Below, in pieces: positions 54,844-64,000 of a stretch of 64,000 bases of DNA. The translations under genes were made by a program, and so were the position numbers. The notes under the pieces are model-generated. The model ran no database searches. It saw only the letters and a program-made list of their open reading frames with translations, and was not told the DNA's origin. Numbering within the stretch: position 1 is the stretch's first letter; each line of letters opens with the position of its first letter. The DNA comes from Apodospora peruviana (lineage: Eukaryota > Ascomycota > Sordariomycetes > Sordariales > Lasiosphaeriaceae). The stretch is taken from the NCBI GenBank assembly GCA_033439685.1, contig JAUEDM010000002.1:5146001-5210000 (forward strand). Direction: 5' to 3'.

Positions 54844-56230
54844 TTAGTCGGTCTTCCAGTGGAGGCCTTCGTCTCCGTCGCCTCCCAGATACAACTCGAC
54901 CGCGTAAAGCCCCATGGTGGCAGCAATGTTGATCCACCTCCAGGGGTTGCTGCCAGCATCGCCAGCCCGCAGAGTCCATCCCAGGTCGTCGGCGCTATTC
55001 GAGACGCTGAAATGCTGTAGCAGCAAGCTGGTGTAGACTGCAATCAGCATCGAGGGCGAGAACCAACTCAGGAACTCTAGCAGACGGTTCGCTCCGTCGC
55101 TGTCCTCGAAGTTGGGCTCCTCCATTATTGCCTTTGCACCTAGCTCTCTTACGGCCGGTATTATCCGCGTTGCACAGTAGAAGACGATGATTCGGTATGT
55201 CAGCGATATGATGACGCTGGGGGTGATGGTTTGGAATGCCGCATAGAGGAACTGTAACAACGAGTTGACGGCCGAGGGAAGATTACCGATCATGTGCATC
55301 AGCGTCGAGTATGAGGCCATGATGATGGGTGGCAAGGGTGGGAAATCAGGTTGCGCAGCCGCCGCTTGCTCGGCAGCCGCCGCCGCTTCAGCGGAAGGCT
55401 GGTAGTCGGTAAAGATCTGGTAGACGCAGAGAACAATGTAGGCGAAAAGCAGCGAGGACTCGACCGGATTCCCACGCCCACTGCCAATGCCATAAGCGCA
55501 CAGAAAAATGGCGGTAGTGATAGTAACGCCGATAAGAGCCGCGTCAAGGTTGCTGACTTGAGGGAAGCGCGCAACACGCCAAAGGAAATACACGGCGCTG
55601 GAGATAATGGAGCCGGAGAAGACGAGAAGTATGATCTGAGTACCGGTTCAGTTGGCTACACATACAAGACTAGGAAGCATTGGGGGACGGATTAGCACTT
55701 ACCACCCAAGTGTCGCTCCTCCCGCGATTCACCAGCCAACGTGTAATCTGACCGGCGGCTTGAATAACAAGCAAGCTGCAGAAGCCCTCGAGGAGCTGGA
55801 AAACAGGACTCGAGTAGCTCAGCACATTGTCCCATCCTCCCAAGGTCAGCGTCTCCAGCAAGCCGTCCTGTCCCCAAAACCACTCGCTCCAGCTGCTGCT
55901 CGGTTTGTGATGCATTGTGACGTGGGACAGAGTGCGGGACACCCAGCCTGTGCTCTCGGCGTCGACCGAAAAGCGGTTAAGGGCCCAGATGAGCAGGGCC
56001 GGGATGACGAGCCATTGCGACAAGCCGACGAGCGTGGTGAAGAACCAGCGCACCCTCGACTTTTCTGGTGTGAGGAGCTTGCTGGCGCTGTAGAAGAAGT
56101 AAAAGAGGAAGAGCGCTAGCGAGTAGGCGAGGCCCGTGTCGCGGCCGCCGACGTCGAAGGCGATGGGTATCGAAAGCACAATGGTCAGGAGGAAGATGGC
56201 GCTCGAGCAGGCATTGATGAGCCACCACAT
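54844..56230 (-). CDS. ICE2: ICE2 family ER membrane protein
   Basis: Two exons, 56230-55703 and 55635-54844, give 439 residues starting MWWLINACSSAIFLL, the usual ICE2 start. Ice2 is a polytopic ER protein needed for cortical ER inheritance and, in yeast, for channelling lipid-droplet diacylglycerol and protecting phospholipid synthesis when the ER membrane grows. The conserved segment SIPIAFDVGGRDTGLAYSL, the SQWLVIPALLIWALNRFSVD block and about ten hydrophobic helices fit the family. An Ala-rich loop (EAAAAAEQAAAA) lies near residue 250 between helices. The intron lies in a loop after DTWV. The frame is open upstream of the chosen Met but has no other ATG that fits. Convergent with the coiled-coil gene. 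Confidence 0.9.
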
Positions 56231-58213
56231 GATTGCGGCGGACGACGGGGTTCGCCCGCTGCTGGTTGCTGATGCTGCGTCCAGCAAGGAATGCGCAGCG
56301 TGTCGCTGACAGTCGTTATGAGACTCTGTCGATATCGGATGAGCAAGTTGCAAATTGCAAGGCGAGATCGAAGCATAGGCGAAGCGTGTCGTGGGGTTTA
56401 GCTGTTGCACAGCTCGCGGTCGGAGTGGTCGTACAGATGGAGTGTCACTGGCGAGCTAGGTACCTGTCAACTGTCGCGGGGTTAGGGAGCGGCGATGTGC
56501 AAGGGCCAACGGTCCAGAAAGTCAACCGGTTTTGATTGTCGAGTTCGCACGATCAGACTGAAGGCGCCTATTCGGGGGAATATTTATTAGGCACCCGTTC
56601 GTGGACTCGAGCGGTTGGCGTTGTCGTTGTGCGGCGTCGGTCTTTGGTCCATCTGTTGTCGTGTGCGCTTTCCGTGGCGCGGAGGGCAAAGAACGGCGGG
56701 CGTCGGCAGCAGGCGGGTGGCAGGCGGGTGGTCAGCGGTCAGCGGTAAGTTTGCATTTGTTGTCTGGCCTGATCCCGGAAAGGAAGGCCGTTTGGGATGG
56801 TGGAGGTTTTTTTTTTGTCCTGCTTTTCTTGTTGGCTTTCGATTTTAAACTTTTCTGCGTGTCAACGGTGGTCTCAGAAACAACCCTGTCATTTCGCCTA
56901 GCCCAGGCCGAAGAGAGATTGGAGATTTGGAGGAGGCGAGAAGAAAACGGATCCGGATCCCGTAATCGTGAGTGGGTACCTTATGTATGTAATCGGTAAT
57001 CCTTCACGTGTTTAGATGTGGCTGCAGCTCGTCATCGGTCGGCAGCTATCCGATCCTTAGATCATCTTGCTTCTTTTGTGCGCTGTTGAGTAAGGACGAA
57101 CTGTTGGCTCGACCCGTGCATCAAAAATTATAAGAATGATGAGCATGCAGCATGGTCCCTGGATCGACCCCCAAAACAGAGATAGACGGCAGTTGACTGC
57201 AGGGTTGGGGTGAGATCTGGATGCGTTGATAACGGCCTGCTCTCAGTCGCGTTCGCGTTTATTAACCCCTACCGGTTATTACATGATCCACGCAAGGTAC
57301 GAAACCATTTTGTGCACTCTGGTTATACGACTAGACCCTATCACAGGACGTTAATATCCCGATTCAAGCATATCTAAATCATCAATGAAACATGTGACGC
57401 CAATAGAAATTCAGCAACCGCATCTGCCAGGTTTATACTTGGAAGCGACCTCTCTGCCGATCCTTGAAATTGGGTTGGTCTAATATCACCGCTCAGATAT
57501 AATCGGTCGGGACTTAGGATTACCCTCATGCGAGCCAAATGAAACCCCCCTTATCAGGTATTGCAGGTTGTGTGCAGCAACTCTCCAGAAAGGCCTTTTT
57601 AAGTTTTTGTCTTGCAGATACTGGCCTAGGAGGGTTTCATTACCCATAACACAGGGTACAATTGATCTCACGCTTACCGCCCCACCATCAGCTGATTGTA
57701 TTTGTGAGAGTGTGGTTTAGGTACTATCCGTACGGACAGGAGAGATAAGATGGGTTTAAAGCCGGCTGCGGCAGCTGTGATCTCATCAGCTGATGCTATC
57801 TTTCCATAACAATCGGGTCATATTGCAGGCCAGATGGAACGAGCATTTCTCGTTGCTGTCATATCAAGGAGACACTTTGACCACTTTGCCAAAAGAGCTA
57901 ACTTACAACTCTCGTCATCTGGCCTTGGTTACTATTCACGGTCGTTCTGATTTCGCCCCAGCTACAACCCCAATTTCATGTACAACATGAAAGGCTGTCT
58001 AGTTTTTTTTTTTTTCGTTCTTTTTTTTTCATTAAAGCTCATTTAGTAATATGCTATTCGTGATACCGATAAATTTCAACACTTGAACGCATGTCCCTAG
58101 GTATCAAAAGATTCACCCGCTGGACTTGGTCCTTCATTGCAGCTAACAACTGCCGCGCCGCATATATAAACGGGCCAGACTTAACTTCTACCTTTTTCTT
58201 TTAGATATATCCC
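56231..58213. other. Intergenic region ICE2-transketolase, 2 kb
   Basis: ICE2 promoter and transketolase 3' UTR. It contains two copies of the palindrome ATCAGCTGAT (57687, 57785) and long T tracts around 58000-58030. No gene recognised. Confidence 0.45.
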
Positions 58214-60732
58214 TTAGATGAGCTGCTGGAAAGCGCGGTTGATGGGCGACCGAATGTTGGGGACATCCTTCCAGAAGTTCACAGTTGCCACCGCACGCTT
58301 GGAAATGCCCTCAGGAGTGAACTCGAACTTCTGTAAGCATCAATCAGGTTAGCAAGGAATTTGATCATAATTGCTAACAGGATTAGAACTTGCCTTGTAC
58401 ACATCCTTGTAGGCACCGGAAGCACCGAACCGGTTGAGACCAAACTGCTCGTGGGTATACCTCTCCCAGCCCATGGTGCTCATGACCTCAACAGACAGGG
58501 ACGGGATTCCGTCGGGGAGGACGCTGAGGCGGTACTCCTTGGACTGAGCATCGAAGACCTCGAAGCAGGGCATCGAGACAACACGGGCCTTGATGTTGTG
58601 CTTCTCAGCGAGCTCCTTAACCGCATCAATGCAGATGCAGACCTCGGAACCAGTCGACACAAGGGTGATGTCGGCACCCTCCTGCTCGTGCAGGACGTAC
58701 CCACCCTTGATCGCCTTGTCGATGACGGAGCCCTCCAGTTGCGGGAGGTTCTGGCGCGACAGGGCGATAATGCTGGGGGTGTGCTTGGAAGTGAGGGCGA
58801 CGTAGTATGCGGCGCTGTTCTCGTTGCCATCAGCCGGGCGCCAAACCATGCAGTTGGGCAGAGCACGGAAGTGGGCCAGAGTTTCGATCGGCTGGTGGGT
58901 CGGGCCATCCTCGCCAAGACCAATCGAGTCGTGGGTGGCGACCCAGATGACGCGATGTTGCGAGAGAGCAGAGAGGCGGACAGCGCCGGCAGCGTACGAG
59001 ACGAAGTTGAGGAAGGTACCGCCATAAGGCAGGACGGTGCCGTATGCGCACATGCCGTTGAGGATGGCACCCATACCGTGCTCGCGCACGCCGAACCGAA
59101 TATACCGTCCAGTGTAGTCACCGAGACCGGTCGAAGGGGGTTGGAAGTCAATGGCACCCTTCCACCTCGTCAGATTGGAACCGGTCAAATCGGCGGAACC
59201 TCCCACAAGCTCGGGAATGACATCGAAAATCTTGTTGATGACAATCTCGGAGAGTTTTCTGGAGGCAACAGCAGAGTCGGCAGGGGTATAAACGGGGAGG
59301 GCCTTCTCCCAGCCCTCAGGAAGGTCTCCCTTCAGGCGGCGGACGAGGTCGTCGTGCTCGGCCTTGTACTGCTCGGCGTACTTGGAGAACATCTTGTTCC
59401 ACTCCTCCTCCTTGGCAGCACCCTCAGTGGCAGTCTTGTTGCACAGGTCATAGACCTCTTGGGGAACGACAAAGCTCTGTTCGGGGTTGAAGCCAAACTT
59501 CTCCTTCAGTTGCTTGATATCGTCAGCCTTAAGAGGGGAGCCGTGGACACCGTGAGTACCCTGCTGCTTCGATCCGAAACCGATGATAGTCTTGAGCTTG
59601 ATGAGGGTAGGCTTGTCCTTGACCTCCTGGGCCTTCCGGATAGCCGCCTCGATGCCCTCGAGGTCGTGATCACCATCCTCAACGCTCAGGACGTGCCAGC
59701 CATACGACTCGTAACGCTTGAGCACGTCCTCCGTGAAGGCCTGGTTGGTATCACCGTCAATGGTGATGTGGTTGTCATCCCAGATGGCAATAAGGTTTCC
59801 GAGCTGCAGGTGACCAGCCAGAGAGCACGCCTCAGACGAGACGCCCTCCATCAGGCAGCCATCGCCGAGGAAGCAGTATGTGTAGTTGTCGACGAGGTCA
59901 AAACCCGGCTTGTTGAAGCACGCGCCAGTGTGCGCCTGGGCAATGGCAAGACCGACAGCATTGCTAATACCTTGGCCGAGGGGACCAGTGGTGACCTCGA
60001 TGCCTGGGGTGTCGTGGGCCTCAGGGTGGCCAGGGGTGATGCTGTCGACGCTCTATGGCACAATAACCGTCAGAGGCGGATCTCAAATAGGAGATAGGGA
60101 TCACTTACACGGAAGGCCTTGAGATCATCGATGGTGAGTCCAAAGCCGTAGAGGTGCAACAGCGCATATTGGAGCATGCAACCGTGGCCGTTACTACACG
60201 ATGGAGACCAGGTTAATGACGTTTGTTCGGCCCAATTGCTACCGAGACCCGGGCCTGGGCCACTTACGAGAGAACGAAACGATCCCGGTTGAGCCATTTG
60301 GGGTTCTTGGGGTTGAACTTCATGATCTTGTTGAATAGAACGTGGGCAACGGGTGCCATGCCCCTGAATAGCAGTTGTCAGTATATGGATTACAGTTGTT
60401 CCCATTGCGATAGAGTTGGCTGGCGATAAGACTTACATGGGGGCACCGGGATGGCCGGAGTTGGCATGGAAGGTAGCATCGACCTAATATTAGGAATGAG
60501 ATAAGTAGTTGCACATCAGATATTCTGTGGTTCTCATGATGTCCATAGCCTGGTGGTGGTGGTGGTGGTGATAGCTTTGCCCATGGTGGGGTTGAAACAG
60601 AAGCAGACTGGACGAAACTGACGATGGCGGGGGTGCTTTGTTGAGGCGGGGGAGAGAGATGGAGGGGTTGAATCTTACCGCAAGAGTACGGATCGTGTTG
60701 ATGGCGAGCTTGTCTGTCTCGGTGAAGCCCAT
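58214..60732 (-). CDS. TKL1: Transketolase
   Basis: Six exons: 60732-60679, 60483-60437, 60363-60268, 60193-60109, 60052-58394 and 58330-58214, giving 685 residues, the normal length. Transketolase (EC 2.2.1.1) moves two-carbon units between sugar phosphates in the non-oxidative pentose phosphate pathway, using thiamine diphosphate and a divalent metal. Motifs: MGFTETDKLAINTIRTLAVDATFHANSGHPGAPMG (catalytic His), PLGQGISNAVGLA, GDGCLMEGVSSEA with the metal/ThDP site, a conserved IDGDT loop, HGSPL, FGVREHGMGAI, HDSIGLGEDGPTHQPIE and SRQNLP. The last intron is GC-AG (GCAAGT); using a GT donor there breaks the frame. The first four exons are short and hold the ThDP-site N-terminus, so unspliced frames miss it. 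The bias to C/G-ending codons indicates high expression. Confidence 0.97.
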
Positions 60733-62287
60733 GATTGCGGAAGTTCACGGTAAACAAGACGATATGAGTGCCTATGTCGGGAAGGGAGGAATTTGCAAGA
60801 ATGAGAGGGAGAGAGAATGGTTCAGAGAAAGAAGGTGGGGTGATATGATGGTTTATTATGTCTCTCCGAGTGGAAGGAAGCGTTGGGGGTGGTGTCGAGA
60901 TTTCCGACAACTTTTGGGCTCGCCAAGTGGGGTAATTGTTCTCAGACCTGAGCCCGGCCACGGCCAGGTCAAGCACAACTGGAGCTGTCATGCATTCTTT
61001 GGTTCGCCCGGCTGAATTGCCTCTGTGGAGCTTTCCAGGAGACAAGGGTTGCCCTTACTCTACGTCAAGTCTCTACCTTTTTTCTGAATGGGAGCTTCTC
61101 GCTCGTCTTTTTTGGCCCCGAGCTGGTGATCTGGTGCCCGGCAACAGAGCTCGGTGGCGTGGCGTGTCCAGGAATTCCCTCAGGCGATATCAATTATCGA
61201 CGATCTAGAAGGCTACGATGAGGTGTATTGTATCTCCTCGGGTTCGGATTCGCCATTTCTGGCATCTCCCGCTATTCTCTCCCACAACCCACGTCGATCA
61301 ATCGATACCAGTTTCATGTGTGGGCTCACTCAGCAGCAGCATCAATGTCTGCCTTGTTTACAGAGGCACCAATCATGACGACTGAAGCATCGAGGTCATT
61401 GCTTTCTTATCAACAGTCATTTTATATTTCAAAATATGTGCTTCTCTCTTCAGCATCCGGTTACATCTTGTCGGCTTCCTCGGGCTATCACTGAACATCC
61501 AAAGGTACCTGGAAGTGTACATTATAACACCGAAGGCGGGCAAATGTCTGCTCACTGCTGGCCGTGTGCTAAGTCCAGCCAACATCATTGGACCATCCCT
61601 TTTTTGTCTAGAAATCTTATCGTGCATGCGGGTTTTAAGCTCCCGCTTGAAGACTCCCCGATATCGTTCTGTCATCGATGGAGCATAGCCCTAGCAGCGG
61701 TAAATGAAACCATAGGTGGGGCGTACCTGAAGTTTATTCGTTGCCGTTGAGCCGGCAGGCCTAACCCAAGCTGCGGTTCAATTACACCCCAGACTCTTAA
61801 TTTTAGCGTAGTTGGGTTAAAATACAGGTACGGATTTATACCGGTACGGATTATCACAGTACCTGAGTGGAAGTCGTGGACGGAAACGTAGCATGACTGA
61901 CATGTCTGGCCTCGGTTCTTTCTGCAAGAATTAACCTGATCTATCTTTTCGAAACAACGATAGAGGTACAGCACCGCAACTGGACCCGAGGTGAACCTCC
62001 AGCTTCAAGTTTAAGGCCGCGATCCCGCCCCGGCGGAGTGCCGGCACTAAACATGACACCGGGTCCGGAACTCGGACGGCGGCGGCATAGAGGGTTAGGG
62101 TTAAGTACTGACACTTAAACTGAATTATTCTTGCATCGTTTTCCTTCATTTGGTCACACAAAGGGTTCAAGATATGAGATATACTTCTGCTCAACGCCCA
62201 ACCTTCAACTTCTGAACAACAACATCCAATTATTCATCGGCCCGGGAACACTCGCAATCAAACCAATTACGAAGAAAGACAGCCACA
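60733..62287. other. Divergent intergenic region TKL1 / BMT6
   Basis: 1.55 kb with both promoters. It contains TACGGATT repeats at 61829 and 61845 and a telomere-like motif at 62092. No coding sequence recognised. Confidence 0.45.
62092..62102 (+). promoter_or_regulatory. Telomere-repeat-like motif GGGTTAGGGTT upstream of BMT6
   Basis: Same 11-mer and orientation as the RFC4 copy, about 190 bp before the BMT6 start. Tbf1-like binding is inferred only. Confidence 0.35.
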
Positions 62288-63544
62288 ATGGGTGGCGCCG
62301 GTAGAAGGGGACTGCAAAACCCTTCCAAGCCCTCATACCTAGACACCAAAGCAACAAAGGCCAACAACGATAAGAAGAAGAAGCAACAACAATTAAAAAA
62401 GAAAGATGTTCCCAAAGCGGATGTCAGTGATGTCGACGAGAATGACGATGCCGATAAAAGACGGCACCATCAACAGCTCACCCTGAACATCTTCAGAGAC
62501 ACATTCGCCTCGGTTCTCGCCGCCGACTCTTTCTCTACCACGCTGCAGACCATCAAACAAGCCCTGTTCGAAAGGAACTTTTCCAAGGCCTTCGAGGATC
62601 CAGAGGCCCTGGCCGTCTACGCCACCCGCTGGAGTCCCACGCGAGCGCTGTGCTATGCCTCCATTCTCAGGACCATCCACATGCAAAAGCATCTACAGGG
62701 AATATTGTCGTCATCCTCAACTGGGATCGATTCCCTCTCCAAGAGCATCGAAACAGTCAACTGCTCAGGAGATGATGGCACAACAGCACCAATACAACCA
62801 GACCATTATGTCCAGCTCAAAGCCCTTTGCATCGGCGGCGGAGCAGCCGAGATCGTAGCCTTTGGCTCATTCCTAAGCCAGGTCCAGAACGACACCGCCA
62901 AAAACATCGCGGGAAATATCACCCTCGTAGACTCAGCTCCATGGGACACCGTCATTTCACAGCTCCAAACAAGCCTGACAGCCATACCCCCTCACCAAAA
63001 ATACGCCAGCCAGTCCGTCAAGGACGCCAGCAAACCCATGATCTCTTCGCCTCAGTTATTCTCCGCCTATTTCGCACAGCAAGACGTCCTATCCCTCTCC
63101 AAAACGGAACTCCTCTCACACATCACCTCCTCCTCCTCAACTCAAAATCCAATATTAGTCACTCTGCTATTCACCCTCAACGAGCTCTTCACAGCAGCCG
63201 GGATCCTCAAACCCACAAAATTCCTACTTGACCTAACATCCGTCTTGCCCATCGGCTCTCTGCTGCTGGTCGTCGACAGCCCGGGAAGCTACTCCGAGAC
63301 GGGCGTCGGCGAGAAGAAGAAAAAATATCCCATGCAGTGGCTCCTCGACAAGGTCCTTCTCGACACGACCGCAAACGATCCCGTCGAGGGCCGCACCTGG
63401 ACCAAGCTCGAGTCCCACGACTCATTATGGTTCCGTTTGCCAGCAGCCGACGGCGGCGGTGGCAACATGGACTATCCCATCCCGCTTGAGAACATGCGCT
63501 ACCAGATGCACTTGTACCGTGTTGACGCCGCGCCGGCGGTCTAA
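62288..63544 (+). CDS. BMT6: 25S rRNA (uridine-N3)-methyltransferase, BMT6 family
   Basis: A single exon of 418 residues. Yeast Bmt6 methylates N3 of U2843 in 25S rRNA in the nucleolus. The N-terminus is Lys/Gln-rich (KKKKQQQLKKKD), a likely nucleolar signal, then an acidic patch. A helical domain (LTLNIFRDTFASVLAADSFSTTLQTIKQALFERNF and AYATRWSPTRALCYASI) precedes a Rossmann-like methyltransferase core with the SAM motif ALCIGGGAAEIVAFGSFL (about residue 177) and the acidic strand end NITLVDSAPW. The FTLNELFTAAGILKPTKFLLDLT and GSLLLVVDSPGSYSE strands follow, and the end PIPLENMRYQMHLYR is typical of the family. The start is the first ATG after upstream stops. No intron. Confidence 0.92.
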   Translation: MGGAGRRGLQNPSKPSYLDTKATKANNDKKKKQQQLKKKDVPKADVSDVDENDDADKRRHHQQLTLNIFRDTFASVLAADSFSTTLQTIKQALFERNFSKAFEDPEALAVYATRWSPTRALCYASILRTIHMQKHLQGILSSSSTGIDSLSKSIETVNCSGDDGTTAPIQPDHYVQLKALCIGGGAAEIVAFGSFLSQVQNDTAKNIAGNITLVDSAPWDTVISQLQTSLTAIPPHQKYASQSVKDASKPMISSPQLFSAYFAQQDVLSLSKTELLSHITSSSSTQNPILVTLLFTLNELFTAAGILKPTKFLLDLTSVLPIGSLLLVVDSPGSYSETGVGEKKKKYPMQWLLDKVLLDTTANDPVEGRTWTKLESHDSLWFRLPAADGGGGNMDYPIPLENMRYQMHLYRVDAAPAV

Positions 63545-63743
63545 ACAAGGGGTTGTTGCTTGAGTGTTTTCATTCTTGGTATCAAAAACCTTCATAATAC
63601 GTATATCTACTTTACTTACCCATTGATGACCTACCGTATCACACACCACTTGGGTGGCTTATATGGTCTGTACGACCAAATGTATATCACTCGCTCGCCC
63701 ATGACTGGCTAATGATCAGACCCGTCCGTCCACTCATGAAAAA

Positions 63744-64000
63744 TCAAGCCCAAACCATCTTCTTGATCGAATGCCCCAACTGTTCCAGCAACCCCGTGTT
63801 CTTCTTCGCGTCCGCCAGCGAAATGATATCACCCTTCTCAATCAGATTCGCCTCTTCCGGCTTCTTACCCGCTAGCCTCGACTGCTTCTGGATCGCCAAT
63901 CTCTCGATCTCGGCCGCAATGACAATTACCTCCTGTATCTCCGTGAGCCGCGTGACCGCGCCGGGCTCATCCTTCTTGGCCACTTCTGCCGCCGCAGGAT
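63744..64000 (-). CDS. 3' end of an unidentified gene (truncated by window edge)
   Basis: The last 85 codons of a minus-strand gene whose 5' part lies beyond the window. The frame is open from 64000 to the stop at 63744. The visible residues are Ala-rich then helical (AVTRLTEIQEVIVIAAEIERLAIQK), followed by EEANLIEKGDIISLADAKKNTGLLEQLGHSIKKMVWA at the C-terminus, interrupted by KPE. The pattern looks like genuine coding sequence because it is amphipathic, with an ordered charge pattern, but I do not recognise the family. It converges on BMT6 with about 200 bp between stops. Confidence 0.6.
   Translation of the reverse strand, partial: PAAAEVAKKDEPGAVTRLTEIQEVIVIAAEIERLAIQKQSRLAGKKPEEANLIEKGDIISLADAKKNTGLLEQLGHSIKKMVWA

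Noticed and set aside
58361..60097. 578-codon open frame antisense to transketolase
   Set aside because: It is a shadow of strong third-position C/G bias in TKL1; the protein is Val/Gly/Leu-repetitive, unlike any family, and the sense strand is unambiguous.
1..64000. CRISPR array, prokaryotic operon, prophage or biosynthetic gene cluster
   Set aside because: Spliceosomal introns, a nuclear intron-bearing tRNA and fungal protein families show a eukaryotic chromosome; no direct-repeat array and no polyketide, peptide or terpene synthase is present.

Overview
The window is a stretch of nuclear chromosome from a filamentous ascomycete, most likely a Sordariomycete. Genes lie on both strands with wide intergenic gaps. 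Most are broken by short GT...AG introns of about 45-110 nt, two of which are the rarer GC...AG type. The proteins match fungal families: a SepH/Cdc7 septation kinase, ICE2, BMT6, an LCCL membrane protein and an Mhp1-like LRR protein. There are no operons, no bacterial signals, no CRISPR array and no intact transposon. The genus cannot be fixed from the sequence alone. All exon structures here were worked out by hand from reading frame, splice sites and family similarity.

Layout from left to right: a single-pass membrane protein with a low-complexity tail (+, 2230-3528); derlin (-, 4108-5420); argJ for arginine biosynthesis (+, 6168-7770); replication factor C subunit 4 (+, 8334-9478); an intron-bearing tRNA-Arg (-, 10127-10243); a large Mhp1-like LRR protein (-, 10964-14694); ribosomal protein L5 (-, 16600-17763), head to head with a HAD-like hydrolase (+, 18216-19175); the queuine tRNA-ribosyltransferase accessory subunit (-, 19292-20813); an LCCL-domain membrane protein (+, 21620-23710); an apparently inactive serine-hydrolase homologue (+, 24123-24920); a DUF218 protein (+, 25352-26305); an alpha/beta hydrolase (-, 26387-27586); a C2H2 zinc-finger protein (-, 29350-30378). 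After a 3.3-kb gap come an ACC deaminase (+, 33706-34840) and a Dal5-type MFS transporter (+, 35662-37469). Next are a small conserved-looking hypothetical protein with a polyglutamine tract (-, 38253-38995), dihydrofolate synthetase FOL3 (-, 39739-40956), an uncharacterised acidic/arginine-rich protein (+, 41745-43256), the SepH/Cdc7 kinase (+, 45188-50418), a coiled-coil 'M protein repeat' protein (+, 51880-53757), ICE2 (-, 54844-56230), transketolase (-, 58214-60732), the 25S rRNA methyltransferase BMT6 (+, 62288-63544), and the 3' end of an unidentified gene running off the right edge (-, 63744-64000).

Most of the genes are housekeeping: arginine and folate synthesis, the pentose phosphate pathway, DNA replication, ribosome structure and modification, tRNA queuosine modification, ER quality control and ER shape, and septation. 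The only accessory-looking unit is the ACC deaminase next to an anion transporter. I found no convincing new multi-gene system. The points most worth a second look are: an open frame of 143 codons directly beyond the kinase stop codon; a hydrolase homologue lacking its catalytic serine; three copies of a telomere-like GGGTTAGGGTT motif upstream of genes; a perfect 14-bp inverted repeat downstream of the kinase; and a 221-residue gene readable only after splicing.
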